Position numbers and translations under genes: made by a program. A stretch of DNA of 33,049 bases, from the NCBI GenBank assembly GCA_017961015.1, contig JAGCYC010000008.1, positions 1-33,049 of the forward strand. The letters are read 5' to 3'. The stretch is from Bacteroidales bacterium (GTDB taxonomy: Bacteria > Bacteroidota > Bacteroidia > Bacteroidales > UBA932). Below the pieces are notes generated by a model. That model did not search any database, was not told the origin of the DNA, and saw only the letters and a program-made list of their open reading frames with translations. Positions 24,555 through 32,615 of the stretch are shown here, in pieces (within the stretch, counting starts at the first letter, position 1; each line of letters starts with the position of its first letter).

Positions 24555-24562
24555 TAAATTTG
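24555..24562 (+). promoter_or_regulatory. -7 element before the CDP-alcohol phosphatidyltransferase gene
   Basis: TAAATTTG fits TAnnTTTG, 22 nt before the ATG at 24585. No TTG is seen at the -33 position. Confidence 0.5.
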
Positions 24563-24584
24563 TAGGATATACAACACTATAACT

Positions 24585-25313
24585 ATGAGCGAAAACTTAA
24601 AACAGGCGGCACGCATCCAGACCTCCATCCTTAATCCGCTGGAAAAGAAGGTATTAGTCTGGATGGCCAAGCGTATGCCATCTTGGGTAAACTCGGATAT
24701 GCTCACCTTCGTGGGCTTTCTGGGCGCAGTCATCATAGCCACAGGCTATGCCCTTTCAAACCTTAACCTGAACTGGCTCTGGCTCGCAAGCTTCGGTTTC
24801 CTGGTAAACTGGTTCGGCGATTCTATGGACGGAAGCCTTGCCCGCGTAAGGGGTACCCAGAGAAAACTCTACGGCTTTTTCATAGACCATAACGTGGACG
24901 TTATCAACGAGACCATTATGTTCATAGGCGTGGGCGCCTCGCCGATGGTCAACCTTAGCTTCGCGATGATGGCCCTCGTCTCCTATTTTATGCTCAGCGT
25001 CTACGTCTATATAGACTGCCACGTAAAAGGCGAGATGAGGCTCACCTACGGAGGCCTTGGTCCCACCGAGTTCCGCCTGGGCGCCATTATCGTGAATATC
25101 CTTTACATTTACGTGCCCTGGTTCAGCCAGTGGAAAAAGCCCCTCACCCTCTTCCACAACGACTTTATGGTGGGTATAGTGGACTACGTGGCCATCGCCG
25201 CGTGCGTGGCTATCGGCTTTTTCTATCTGGTGAGCTTTATCCGCGACATCTCCTATTTCAAGAAGGTGGACCCGCCCGTAAAGCCTCAGCCCAAGGAAAA
25301 GAAGGAGGACTAG
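24585..25313 (+). CDS. CDP-alcohol phosphatidyltransferase family protein
   Basis: 242-residue inner-membrane enzyme with about six TMs. The catalytic signature DG-x2-AR-x9-G-x3-D-x3-D is intact at 82-105 (DGSLAR, then GFFIDHNVD; Asp79, Asp82, Asp101, Asp105 line the metal site). These enzymes swap CMP on CDP-diacylglycerol or a CDP-alcohol for a head group. Substrate is not decided by this motif: phosphatidylglycerophosphate, phosphatidylinositol-phosphate, phosphatidylserine or CDP-ethanolamine types are all possible, and no inositol-phosphate synthase is nearby. It is followed after 4 nt by a GlsA-like acyltransferase, so the two are probably co-transcribed. Confidence 0.85.
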   Translation: MSENLKQAARIQTSILNPLEKKVLVWMAKRMPSWVNSDMLTFVGFLGAVIIATGYALSNLNLNWLWLASFGFLVNWFGDSMDGSLARVRGTQRKLYGFFIDHNVDVINETIMFIGVGASPMVNLSFAMMALVSYFMLSVYVYIDCHVKGEMRLTYGGLGPTEFRLGAIIVNILYIYVPWFSQWKKPLTLFHNDFMVGIVDYVAIAACVAIGFFYLVSFIRDISYFKKVDPPVKPQPKEKKED

Positions 25314-25317
25314 GCCG

Positions 25318-26184
25318 ATGATGATTACCGAAGCAGATGCACCCAGACTTCTTCCCGCCTTCCGCGGAAAGAAGGGGCTGCTGCTGTTTCGCCTGGCTAT
25401 GAAGATCACCGGTCTGGACAAGGCCAACCTGCTTCACGACAGGGTGGAGAAATCCGGCGCCAAGCCCGGGGCCGATTTCGCCCACGGCCTCCTGGAGGAC
25501 TGCGGGATAGACTTTGCCATCGGCAATCCGGAGCGCCTGGAGCAACTTCCGGAAGGTCCCTTCATAGTGATAGCCAACCACGTTTACGGCCATATAGACG
25601 GCATCTGCCTGGTAGACCTGATAGCCCATAAAAGGCCGGCCGCCAAGGTTATGGTGAACGAGTTCCTGATGTGGGTGAAGGGCATTTCGGACAATTTCAT
25701 TGCCGTCAATCCCCTTACCGACAACGGCGGCGGGGCAACCCCTGCAAGCATAGGCGGCATAAGGCAGGCCCTGGCACAGCTCCATAGCGGAGAACCCCTT
25801 TGCATCTTCCCTTCCGGCGCAGTGGCCGATATCAAGCCGTGTGAGGGCTGGACCCTGAGCGAGAGGGAGTGGCAGGACAGCGCCATACGCCTTATCCGCA
25901 AGTCCCGCGTTCCCATTGTGCCCATACGCTTCTTCGACTCCAATTCCCGCTTTTACTACCTTCTGGGCCTTCTGGACTACCGCATCCGCTTTGTCCGGCT
26001 CTTCCACGAGCTTTGGAACAAGCGGGGCAGCCATCCCAGGCTGGGAATCGGCCCCACCATCAGCCCAGAGCAGCAGGACGCCGTTTCCGAGGCCGATTTC
26101 GGAGCCTTCCTGCGTTCATCCGTCTACGATATGCCCCTGCCCGGGGAATTCACATACAGATCTCAATTATGGAAGAAAGAATGA
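25318..26184 (+). CDS. glsA: Lysolipid O-acyltransferase, GlsA/OlsA-like
   Basis: 288 residues. IANHVYGHIDG (86-95) is the NHPxGxxDG-type active site (His88, Asp94) of the haemolysin-annotated acyltransferase branch that includes OlsA-like and GlsA proteins, and FPSGAVA (164-170) is the second motif. It would add a second acyl chain to the 3-hydroxyl of an N-acyl amino acid lipid, completing glycine lipid, given the GlsB-like protein at 22853. In B. thetaiotaomicron glsB and glsA are neighbours; here a reverse-strand gene and a phosphatidyltransferase lie between them. A general lysophospholipid acyltransferase is the main alternative. The stop overlaps the next gene (ATGA at 26181-26184). 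Confidence 0.65.
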   Translation: MMITEADAPRLLPAFRGKKGLLLFRLAMKITGLDKANLLHDRVEKSGAKPGADFAHGLLEDCGIDFAIGNPERLEQLPEGPFIVIANHVYGHIDGICLVDLIAHKRPAAKVMVNEFLMWVKGISDNFIAVNPLTDNGGGATPASIGGIRQALAQLHSGEPLCIFPSGAVADIKPCEGWTLSEREWQDSAIRLIRKSRVPIVPIRFFDSNSRFYYLLGLLDYRIRFVRLFHELWNKRGSHPRLGIGPTISPEQQDAVSEADFGAFLRSSVYDMPLPGEFTYRSQLWKKE

Positions 26185-26978
26185 CAGTACTCCTGACGGG
26201 AGGCAGCAGCGGGATAGGCGCAGCCACCGCCCGCGAACTCGCCCTCCGCGGAATGAAAGTATATGCCGCCTCCAGAAGAGGCACCTTCGAGGCCGATGTC
26301 CAAGGCGTCGTCCCGGTAAAGCTGGACGTCAACGACGCAGCTATGGCCAGGGAGCTCGTGAAGGAGATCGTGGAGAAGGAAGGCCATCTGGACGCCGTGG
26401 TATGCAATGCCGGAAACGGCATCTACGGTCCCGTGGAAGGCACGCTCGAGAGCGAGGCCCGCTACCAGTTCGAGACCAATTACTTCGGAGCGCTGAACAC
26501 CATAAACGCCTGTCTGCCGGTATTCCGCAGCCAGGGACACGGCCGCATTATCACGGTCACTTCGGTTATGGCGGTGCTGCAGCTGCCCTTCCAGGGCTTC
26601 TATTCATCGGCCAAGGCTGCCCTGCTGTCAATCTCGGAGAGCCTGGCGATGGAGCTCAAGGGCAGCGGAATCCAGTGCTGCGCCATCCTTCCCGGCGACG
26701 TAGCCACAGGTTTCACCCAGGCCCGCCGCCAGAACGAGGCCGCCCTGGACCCGCAGTCTCCCTACCGCAGCAAGATGGAACGCAACCTCGCCATCATTGA
26801 AAGGGACGAGCAGAACGGGATGGCCCCCGAAGCCATAGCCAGGGCCATAGCCGCCCAGCTATGCCGCCGCCGTATGGCAGTAAGGGTAGTTCCCGGACTG
26901 CAGTACAAGGCTGTCGCAGTCCTGGCAAGGATACTGCCGGAAAGTTGGAAACAATTCATTATCGGCAAGATATATTGA
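26181..26978 (+). CDS. Short-chain dehydrogenase/reductase (classical SDR)
   Basis: 265 residues. The cofactor loop TGGSSGIG is at 6-13, NAG at 76-78 and the catalytic Ser128-Tyr141-Lys145 (YSSAK) are complete. An ASRR segment after strand 2 suggests NADP(H). Start at 26181 overlaps the acyltransferase stop (ATGA); an in-frame ATG at 26169 would add four residues. The substrate is unknown; coupling to an acyltransferase gene suggests a lipid 3-keto or 3-hydroxy group. Its TGA overlaps the TTG start of the next gene (TTGA). Confidence 0.85.
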   Translation: MTVLLTGGSSGIGAATARELALRGMKVYAASRRGTFEADVQGVVPVKLDVNDAAMARELVKEIVEKEGHLDAVVCNAGNGIYGPVEGTLESEARYQFETNYFGALNTINACLPVFRSQGHGRIITVTSVMAVLQLPFQGFYSSAKAALLSISESLAMELKGSGIQCCAILPGDVATGFTQARRQNEAALDPQSPYRSKMERNLAIIERDEQNGMAPEAIARAIAAQLCRRRMAVRVVPGLQYKAVAVLARILPESWKQFIIGKIY

Positions 26979-29458
26979 AATTCCTCAGGTTCATAGTTTC
27001 ATTCCTGCTCCTGCTGGCGGCCTGGACCGCCGGCGCGCAGTCCACACGTGTCCGCGGCACAGTGACCGACGCCGCCACGGGTGAGCCCCTGCCTTTTGCC
27101 GGAGTGTACTTTGACGGAACCACCATAGGCATCTCCACCGACCTTGACGGCTGCTTCTCGCTGGAAACCAGATCGGCCGATGCCAAAGTTCTCACCGCCC
27201 ACCTGCTGGGCTACGTAAGCCAGTCAGTGACGGTGAACAAGGGCAGCTTCACGGAAATCAAATTCTCCCTGGAGCCCGATCCCCACTTCCTGGAGGCCGC
27301 CTATGTGAAGCCCGACGACCGCTATATCAAGTCCATACTCAAGAAACTGGACCAGAGCCGCAAAAGGAACAACCCCGACAAGGGCGAATCCTGGAAGAGC
27401 CGCCTCTACACCAAGCTGGAATTCGACCTGACCAATGCCGAGGACCTGCTGGAATTCACTCCGGTAGACAAAGCCATCGGCTTCATAAGGGAGTACCAGG
27501 ACACATCGGCCATCACCGGCAAGCCATACATCCCGGTGATGATATCCGAAAACATCTCCGACGTATACCATTCCGTGAAGCCGGATTTTGACAGGGAGAT
27601 AATGCGTACCAACCGCATATCGGGCCTGGAGGAAGACAATATCGTGAGGCAGTTCACCGGCTCCTACCTCCTGAAGACCAATTTCTACGAGGCCTCCATC
27701 AGCGTTTTCAACCTGGAGATCCCCTGCCCTGCCGCAGCGTCTTCCCATATGTTCTACAACTACTTCCTGGTGGACAGCCTGCAGGTTGAAGGGCGCAAGA
27801 CATACACCCTGCGCTTCCATCCCAAGAAACTGGTGACCTCGCCCGTGTTCGACGGAGAGCTGCAGATAGACGCCGAAGACTTTGGAATACGCTCGGTGCA
27901 CGTAAGGCTGGCCGAGGCCTCCAATGTCAACTGGATAAGGCATATCAACATAGACATAGAAAACCGGCGCCTTCCGGACGGACGCTGGTTCTACGGGCAG
28001 GAACGCCTCTTTGCCGATTTCTCCATCACGGTAAGCGACAAATCCCGGATGCTTTCCTTCCTGGGGCACCGCAATATGGATTACTCGGAACCGGAATTCG
28101 GCCCCATCACCGATCCTCTGGCCCTTAAGTCGGAGAATCCCGTGGTTATGGAGCACAGCCAGGCCCAGGACGAAGAGTACTGGCAGAAGGCGCGTCCCTA
28201 CCCCCTGAGCGAACGCGAACAGGGCATATACACTATGGTGGACGACTTTAAGGAAACCACTGTGTTCAAAACCGGATTCGATATAGCAAACACCTTTATA
28301 ACAGGATATTACGAGAGGAAAGACATAGGCGTGGGCTTCGGCCGCTGGGCCCGTACCTTCGTCTATAACGAGACCGAGGGCTTCCGCATCCAGGCCGGAT
28401 TCCGCACGATGAAGGAGTTCTCCCAGTTGGTGCGCTTCACCGGTACCCTGGCCTACGGATTCAGGGACAAGACTCCCAAATGGAGCTTCTCCACCGAGTT
28501 CCAGCTGAACCGCGAGAAAACCCGCAAGCTCACCTTCGCCGTCAAGAAAGACTTCGAGCAGCTGGGCAGCGGAACCGGGGTATTCAGCACCCAGAATATG
28601 TTCTCGTCCATCCTGGCCAGGGAGCACGGGAATATGCAGAGTATGCTGCGTAAGTTCTCGGCAGAATACGACCACGAGTGGTGCCGTATGGTTAACCAGA
28701 ATGTAAAATGGCAGACCACACGTATGTGGAGCAATCCTCTGGTCCAGTTCAACCTGCCCGGCGGCGGCATACTGGACAGTTTCACCACTAACGAACTCAG
28801 TACCCGGATACGCCTGAGCGCCAGCGACGAAAGGGTTAACCGGGGATTTTTCAAGAAGACTTATCTCTTCTCGAAATACCCTGTACTTACCCTGGACCTG
28901 CTCTATGGCTTCAAGGGCATAACCCGGGACAACAACTATGAATACTGGCGGGCCGGTGCCACCATCGAATGGAAGGTACCCTCCACTGCTATCGGCTTTG
29001 GCAAACTCTACGTTAACGGAGGTGCCATTTTCGGCAGTGTCCCCTACCCGCTGCTCAAACTTCACGAGGGGAACCAGACTTTCTTTATGGACAAGACTGC
29101 ATTTTCCTGTATGAATTACTACGAATTCGCCTCTGACCGCTGGATTAGCGGTTACTACGAGCACAATTTCAACGGACTGGTGCTGGGCAAGATTCCGCTT
29201 CTGAAGAAGCTGGACCTTCGCGAACTGGCCACGGTACGTGTAGCCTGGGGCACGCTCACGGAAGCCAACCGCGAGAACGCCCCCATCCTCCTCAACGATA
29301 ACACCGGCAGCCTGGAACTTCCCTATGTGGAAGCCGGCGTCGGTATAGGCAATATCTTACGCCTGCTGCGTGTAGACGCCTTCTGGCGCCTTACGCACCG
29401 GCGTGAGGACGGCGGAAAAAACTTCACCCTAAACATAGGTTTCGACCTCGAATTCTAA
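26975..29458 (+). CDS. DUF5686 outer-membrane protein with N-terminal carboxypeptidase-regulatory-like domain
   Basis: 827 residues from a TTG overlapping the SDR stop. This start gives MKFLRFIVSF and a clean signal peptide ending AGAQ (1-22). Residues about 24-100 are a CarbopepD_reg_2 beta-sandwich (VRGTVTDAATGEPLPFAGVY, LLGYVSQSVTV), common at the N-terminus of TonB-type and related Bacteroidota outer-membrane proteins. The rest matches DUF5686, beginning at DDRYIKSILKKLDQ, and ends in amphipathic strands with a C-terminal Phe (GFDLEF), consistent with a beta-barrel. Function is unknown. No SusD-like partner lies beside it, so it is not a standard glycan-uptake locus. Confidence 0.85.
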   Translation: MKFLRFIVSFLLLLAAWTAGAQSTRVRGTVTDAATGEPLPFAGVYFDGTTIGISTDLDGCFSLETRSADAKVLTAHLLGYVSQSVTVNKGSFTEIKFSLEPDPHFLEAAYVKPDDRYIKSILKKLDQSRKRNNPDKGESWKSRLYTKLEFDLTNAEDLLEFTPVDKAIGFIREYQDTSAITGKPYIPVMISENISDVYHSVKPDFDREIMRTNRISGLEEDNIVRQFTGSYLLKTNFYEASISVFNLEIPCPAAASSHMFYNYFLVDSLQVEGRKTYTLRFHPKKLVTSPVFDGELQIDAEDFGIRSVHVRLAEASNVNWIRHINIDIENRRLPDGRWFYGQERLFADFSITVSDKSRMLSFLGHRNMDYSEPEFGPITDPLALKSENPVVMEHSQAQDEEYWQKARPYPLSEREQGIYTMVDDFKETTVFKTGFDIANTFITGYYERKDIGVGFGRWARTFVYNETEGFRIQAGFRTMKEFSQLVRFTGTLAYGFRDKTPKWSFSTEFQLNREKTRKLTFAVKKDFEQLGSGTGVFSTQNMFSSILAREHGNMQSMLRKFSAEYDHEWCRMVNQNVKWQTTRMWSNPLVQFNLPGGGILDSFTTNELSTRIRLSASDERVNRGFFKKTYLFSKYPVLTLDLLYGFKGITRDNNYEYWRAGATIEWKVPSTAIGFGKLYVNGGAIFGSVPYPLLKLHEGNQTFFMDKTAFSCMNYYEFASDRWISGYYEHNFNGLVLGKIPLLKKLDLRELATVRVAWGTLTEANRENAPILLNDNTGSLELPYVEAGVGIGNILRLLRVDAFWRLTHRREDGGKNFTLNIGFDLEF

Positions 29459-29462
29459 AACT

Positions 29463-30215
29463 ATGAAACACAAACTCTCAGTCCTTAAACTGAACACTGA
29501 CGGCTACATAGAGCCGCAGATGATCAAGCCACACGTGCTGGATGCCTACGCCTTCGCCTTCCTTCTTGAAGGTGAAATCCTTGCCGAGGTTTCCGGTCAG
29601 AACATCCTGGTGAGTGCCGGACAACTTCTTATGGTACCTCCGGAGAAAAAAATAATTGTCAAGCACTTCGACCGTTGCCTGGGCTATCAGGGATATTTCC
29701 AGGCCGATGCCCTTAAAGACCACTCCTACGCAGTCCTGCGTGAGGACCAGCCCATACAGAAGAGCTTCTGGTTCGAAGACGCGGTGTTTATGGGAGCACT
29801 GTTCAAGAGAATGGAGCAGGCTTTCGAAGACAGGGACAGCCGTTTCCTCCAAAGCGCCTTTGACCTTATCCTTACTCAGCTGAAGCCCAATGACAACAAA
29901 TCCCTGGTGTCCGAGCGCTTCCTCCAGATGGTATTCGAAAAGGACCAGGCTCCCCTGTCGGTAGCCGACTATGCCGAAAAGCTTCAGGTCACTCCCAACT
30001 ATCTTAACAAGACTGTAAAGAACCATACACACCGTACGGCCATAGACTGGATAGAGATAGCCCGACTGAACATAGCCAAGCGTTACCTCAAGGATCCCAC
30101 GGTTCCCATCATAGACGTAGCCATCCGCTGCGGCCTGGACGACCAGTCCTACTTCTCCCGCTTCTTCAAGAAGATTACCGGTATGACACCTACACAATAC
30201 AGGAACGGCAAATAG
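29463..30215 (+). CDS. AraC-family transcriptional regulator
   Basis: 250 residues. An N-terminal cupin-like sensor (about 25-100, including the VSAGQLLMVPPEKK strand) precedes a C-terminal double helix-turn-helix (about 163-250): LSVADYAEKLQVTPNYLNK as HTH1 and IIDVAIRCGLDDQSYFSRFFKK as HTH2, ending with the family signature GMTPTQYR. The ligand is unknown. It starts 4 nt after the DUF5686 gene, so it may be transcribed with it. A 13-bp perfect hairpin spans its stop codon. Confidence 0.9.
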   Translation: MKHKLSVLKLNTDGYIEPQMIKPHVLDAYAFAFLLEGEILAEVSGQNILVSAGQLLMVPPEKKIIVKHFDRCLGYQGYFQADALKDHSYAVLREDQPIQKSFWFEDAVFMGALFKRMEQAFEDRDSRFLQSAFDLILTQLKPNDNKSLVSERFLQMVFEKDQAPLSVADYAEKLQVTPNYLNKTVKNHTHRTAIDWIEIARLNIAKRYLKDPTVPIIDVAIRCGLDDQSYFSRFFKKITGMTPTQYRNGK

Positions 30216-30228
30216 GCCGTTCCTGTAT
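30197..30228. terminator. Perfect 13-bp hairpin spanning the AraC-gene stop codon
   Basis: ATACAGGAACGGC (30197-30209) and GCCGTTCCTGTAT (30216-30228) pair perfectly around the loop AAATAG, whose TAG is the stop codon of the regulator. There is no T-run on either strand, so termination is likely but not certain. It sits between convergent transcripts and could serve both. Confidence 0.55.
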
Positions 30229-30254
30229 ATGATTGAATATGTCCGGGGCAGTGG

Positions 30255-30680
30255 CTATCGGCCGCTGTCCTGGGCTATGTATTCATAGTGCTTGATACCT
30301 ATGAGCTTGCCTTTGGGATTATAGGTATACTGGACCTTCTTGCGGCCGAACTCATTGTATTCGAATTTCTTATACGAGAAAAGACGGTTGCGGTTGTCGT
30401 AGGTGTACTCTATCGAGACACGGCCTGCGGCATCGTGCTCGAAACGCTTGCGCCATTTCTGGCCGTCGGAATTGTACTCTATTTCCTCAATCTTCCTGCC
30501 TTCGGGAGAGAAGGTAGTAACGTGATCCAGGGACTTGTCGGTTCCCTTGGGGCCCGAATTCCATTCCTTGATGACAAGGTTTTTCTTATTGATTTTGGAA
30601 GTCTGTGCTTCCTCCTGGGCGCCGAGTGAAAGCGGGAGCAGCAGGCAGAGGGCTGCAAAGAGGCTGATAAACTTTTTCAT
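30255..30680 (-). CDS. Small secreted protein with YD/RHS-like repeats
   Basis: 141 residues with a signal peptide (1-21, cut before QEEAQ). After a short linker it shows three to four repeats of about 20 residues of the type F/Y-x-G-R/K-x-x-x-Y (FSPEGRKIEEIEYNSDGQ, YDNRNRLFSYKKFEYNEFGR, YNPKGKLIGIKHYEY), as in antiparallel-sheet RHS/YD or MORN-like repeats. No toxin domain follows. It is the last gene of the minus-strand operon, 1 nt after trmO. Function is unknown. Confidence 0.7.
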   Translation of the reverse strand: MKKFISLFAALCLLLPLSLGAQEEAQTSKINKKNLVIKEWNSGPKGTDKSLDHVTTFSPEGRKIEEIEYNSDGQKWRKRFEHDAAGRVSIEYTYDNRNRLFSYKKFEYNEFGRKKVQYTYNPKGKLIGIKHYEYIAQDSGR

Positions 30681-30681
30681 T

Positions 30682-31374
30682 CTATACTGTTTTTTCTTGT
30701 TTTCTGTCGTAGGCCGTGACCGTAAGGACCTTCCCGTTAACCCGGAATCTCACGTCACCACCTTCATAGGCGAAGGCATATTCCCTCTCTGCAGTATCCT
30801 GATAAGCCGGCCGGGGATCAAGTGACAATAACTGTGCCAGCACTTTACGCTGTTTCGGACCAAGGGGGATATCCTCGGGAATAAGCACCTCGAGGACCTC
30901 CGTCGGGGCCGATTGGGCAAAGCCCGAAACGGCATCCGGGATGCTGTCGCAGTAAGCCACATAGGGCTTGATGTCATATATGGGCGTGCCGTCCATAAGG
31001 TCGGCGCCTGAAACCAGAAGTTCTCCTCCCCTGATGCCTTCCAGCTTTACACAGCTCAGTCCCAGGGGATTGGGCCGATATGGAGAGCGGCTTCCCCATA
31101 CTCCCACGGAGGTGTTTCCACCGAGTCTGGGAGGGCGCACGGTGGGCTGCCATCGGCCTTCGGCCTGGGGACGGTTGGCCGAAAAGCCCCAGAGCAGCCA
31201 GATGTGTGAAAAGCCCTCCAGGCCTCTGAGGGCCTCCTGCTCCCTGAAGCCGGGCTCGAACACTACCCTGCCCTGGACGGCTCCGGCCAGGCCCGACTGC
31301 CGGGGAAGGCCGAATTTCTCGCCAAGTGGCCCGTGATAGCGGGCTACGGCTTTAAGCAGGAGATTGTCTTCCAT
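30682..31374 (-). CDS. trmO: tRNA (N6-threonylcarbamoyladenosine37-N6)-methyltransferase TrmO
   Basis: 230 residues, the usual length of the TsaA/YaeB family. SAM-dependent methylation of t6A37 to m6t6A in threonine tRNAs. Family blocks are FGLPRQSGL, GLEGFSHIWLLWGF, VGVWGSRSPYRPNPLGLS, and DLMDGTPIYDIKPY, followed by the smaller C-terminal domain. It lies 2 nt after the SEC-C gene and 1 nt before the small secreted repeat protein. Confidence 0.92.
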   Translation of the reverse strand: MEDNLLLKAVARYHGPLGEKFGLPRQSGLAGAVQGRVVFEPGFREQEALRGLEGFSHIWLLWGFSANRPQAEGRWQPTVRPPRLGGNTSVGVWGSRSPYRPNPLGLSCVKLEGIRGGELLVSGADLMDGTPIYDIKPYVAYCDSIPDAVSGFAQSAPTEVLEVLIPEDIPLGPKQRKVLAQLLSLDPRPAYQDTAEREYAFAYEGGDVRFRVNGKVLTVTAYDRKQEKTV

Positions 31375-31376
31375 AC

Positions 31377-32615
31377 TTATGAGAGCAGTTTTCCGTGACA
31401 GCGGCAGTAACGCAGTCCGCTGCCGCAGGGGCAGGGATCGTCAGGAGCCACGTGAGGTATGCTGAATCCGGGCAGGAAGAAGGAACCGTAGCCCTCGCTT
31501 ACGGTGAGGGGCGGCATTTTCCAGCGCGGATAATCTTCCTGTACCTGAGGGGCTTCAAGGCCGGCCGGTCCATTTCCGGGTTCCTCGGGGAATTCCCAGG
31601 ACGACGAATCCAGAAGGAAGACGCCGGTTTCCCTTGCTGTCTGCCCGCAAAGGGCCCATTTGGGAACCACATCGGCATAATCGGCCACTATCCTGCAGCA
31701 GTTCTGCCATTGGGCGGGATCCAGCGACATTGCTCCGGGGCTTTCCGAGAGCGGCGCGAAGAGGGCTTCGTTGTAGGCCTGGGTATACTGGGCCTCCACC
31801 CAGGTATCGTGAAGGGCGGTTACCAGTTCGAAGCCTTCGTAGCCAAGGCTGCGGTACATCTGCTCCAGGGCCATACCCTCGGGGGTCTTGAGCGCAAGGG
31901 CAAAGTAGGGCGCTCCGCTTCCGGCTTCCAGCGCCTGCTCGATGCTGAACTGGGGATAGGCAAAACGCCCGGCCTCGTGCCTGAGTCCGTGCAGCTGCTC
32001 CAGGTCTCCCACGCAGGGAGAGCACATATAGTCGCCGTGCGAGTCGCTGTAGCGGCACAGCTTGACCAGCTGCGACTGCCAGAGCATAGAGCCCGCCCGG
32101 GCCGAGTCCGCTTCCTCGCCGATACTCTCGAAATAATCGGCCACAAGGCCTGCGAAACGCTCGGTAGTGAGTATGCCGTACAGGTTCATATAACCCAGAC
32201 ATACCTGTTCCAGGCGGTATCGGCCGCTGCGTTCCCCGCTCCGGATTACAGAATCTATCTGAGGGGAAACTATATCGTAGAGCTCGCGGCTTATCCAGAG
32301 CTTGTGGTAGTGCTCGTCGCTGTCGTCCACGCCCAGGAAGCCGGTAGCCTCCAGGAGCGAGGGATAGGGAGCATAATCCATATAGTGGACCTTCTCAGGG
32401 CCCGAGCGGACCAGTTTGCGCAGCAGCCTAGCATCCCTTTCCATAAGATGCGAAAGCCAGCGCTGGGGCCTCTCCTTCAGGTAGGTGTACAACTGGTTCA
32501 CCAGCTCGCTCTTGCGGACGCGGGCTGGCAGGTCGCACCCAAGGAGATAGGCCAGGTCCTGAAGCTCGGGCTTCTGGAAGCCGCTGAGTACGTTATGAAG
32601 CTTGCTCTCGTTCAA
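31377..32615 (-). CDS. Uncharacterised protein with C-terminal SEC-C zinc motif
   Basis: 412 residues. The C-terminus carries [13 protein letters not shown] (CxC-x8-CH), the zinc-binding SEC-C motif found in SecA and many stand-alone proteins. The N-terminal part is helical ([26 protein letters not shown]) and looks like a SAP-like or Rho-N-like helix pair; the middle is unrecognised. It starts at TTG: an in-frame TGA is two codons upstream and the next Met is near residue 58. The start lies inside the 3' end of gcvP (23-nt overlap), implying coupling. Function is unknown. Confidence 0.7.
   Translation of the reverse strand: MNESKLHNVLSGFQKPELQDLAYLLGCDLPARVRKSELVNQLYTYLKERPQRWLSHLMERDARLLRKLVRSGPEKVHYMDYAPYPSLLEATGFLGVDDSDEHYHKLWISRELYDIVSPQIDSVIRSGERSGRYRLEQVCLGYMNLYGILTTERFAGLVADYFESIGEEADSARAGSMLWQSQLVKLCRYSDSHGDYMCSPCVGDLEQLHGLRHEAGRFAYPQFSIEQALEAGSGAPYFALALKTPEGMALEQMYRSLGYEGFELVTALHDTWVEAQYTQAYNEALFAPLSESPGAMSLDPAQWQNCCRIVADYADVVPKWALCGQTARETGVFLLDSSSWEFPEEPGNGPAGLEAPQVQEDYPRWKMPPLTVSEGYGSFFLPGFSIPHVAPDDPCPCGSGLRYCRCHGKLLS

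Noticed and set aside
26975..29458. SusC-like TonB-dependent receptor of a polysaccharide utilisation locus
   Set aside because: Although the N-terminal CarbopepD-like domain is shared, there is no plug domain or TonB box seen, no SusD gene and no glycoside hydrolase; the remainder fits DUF5686.
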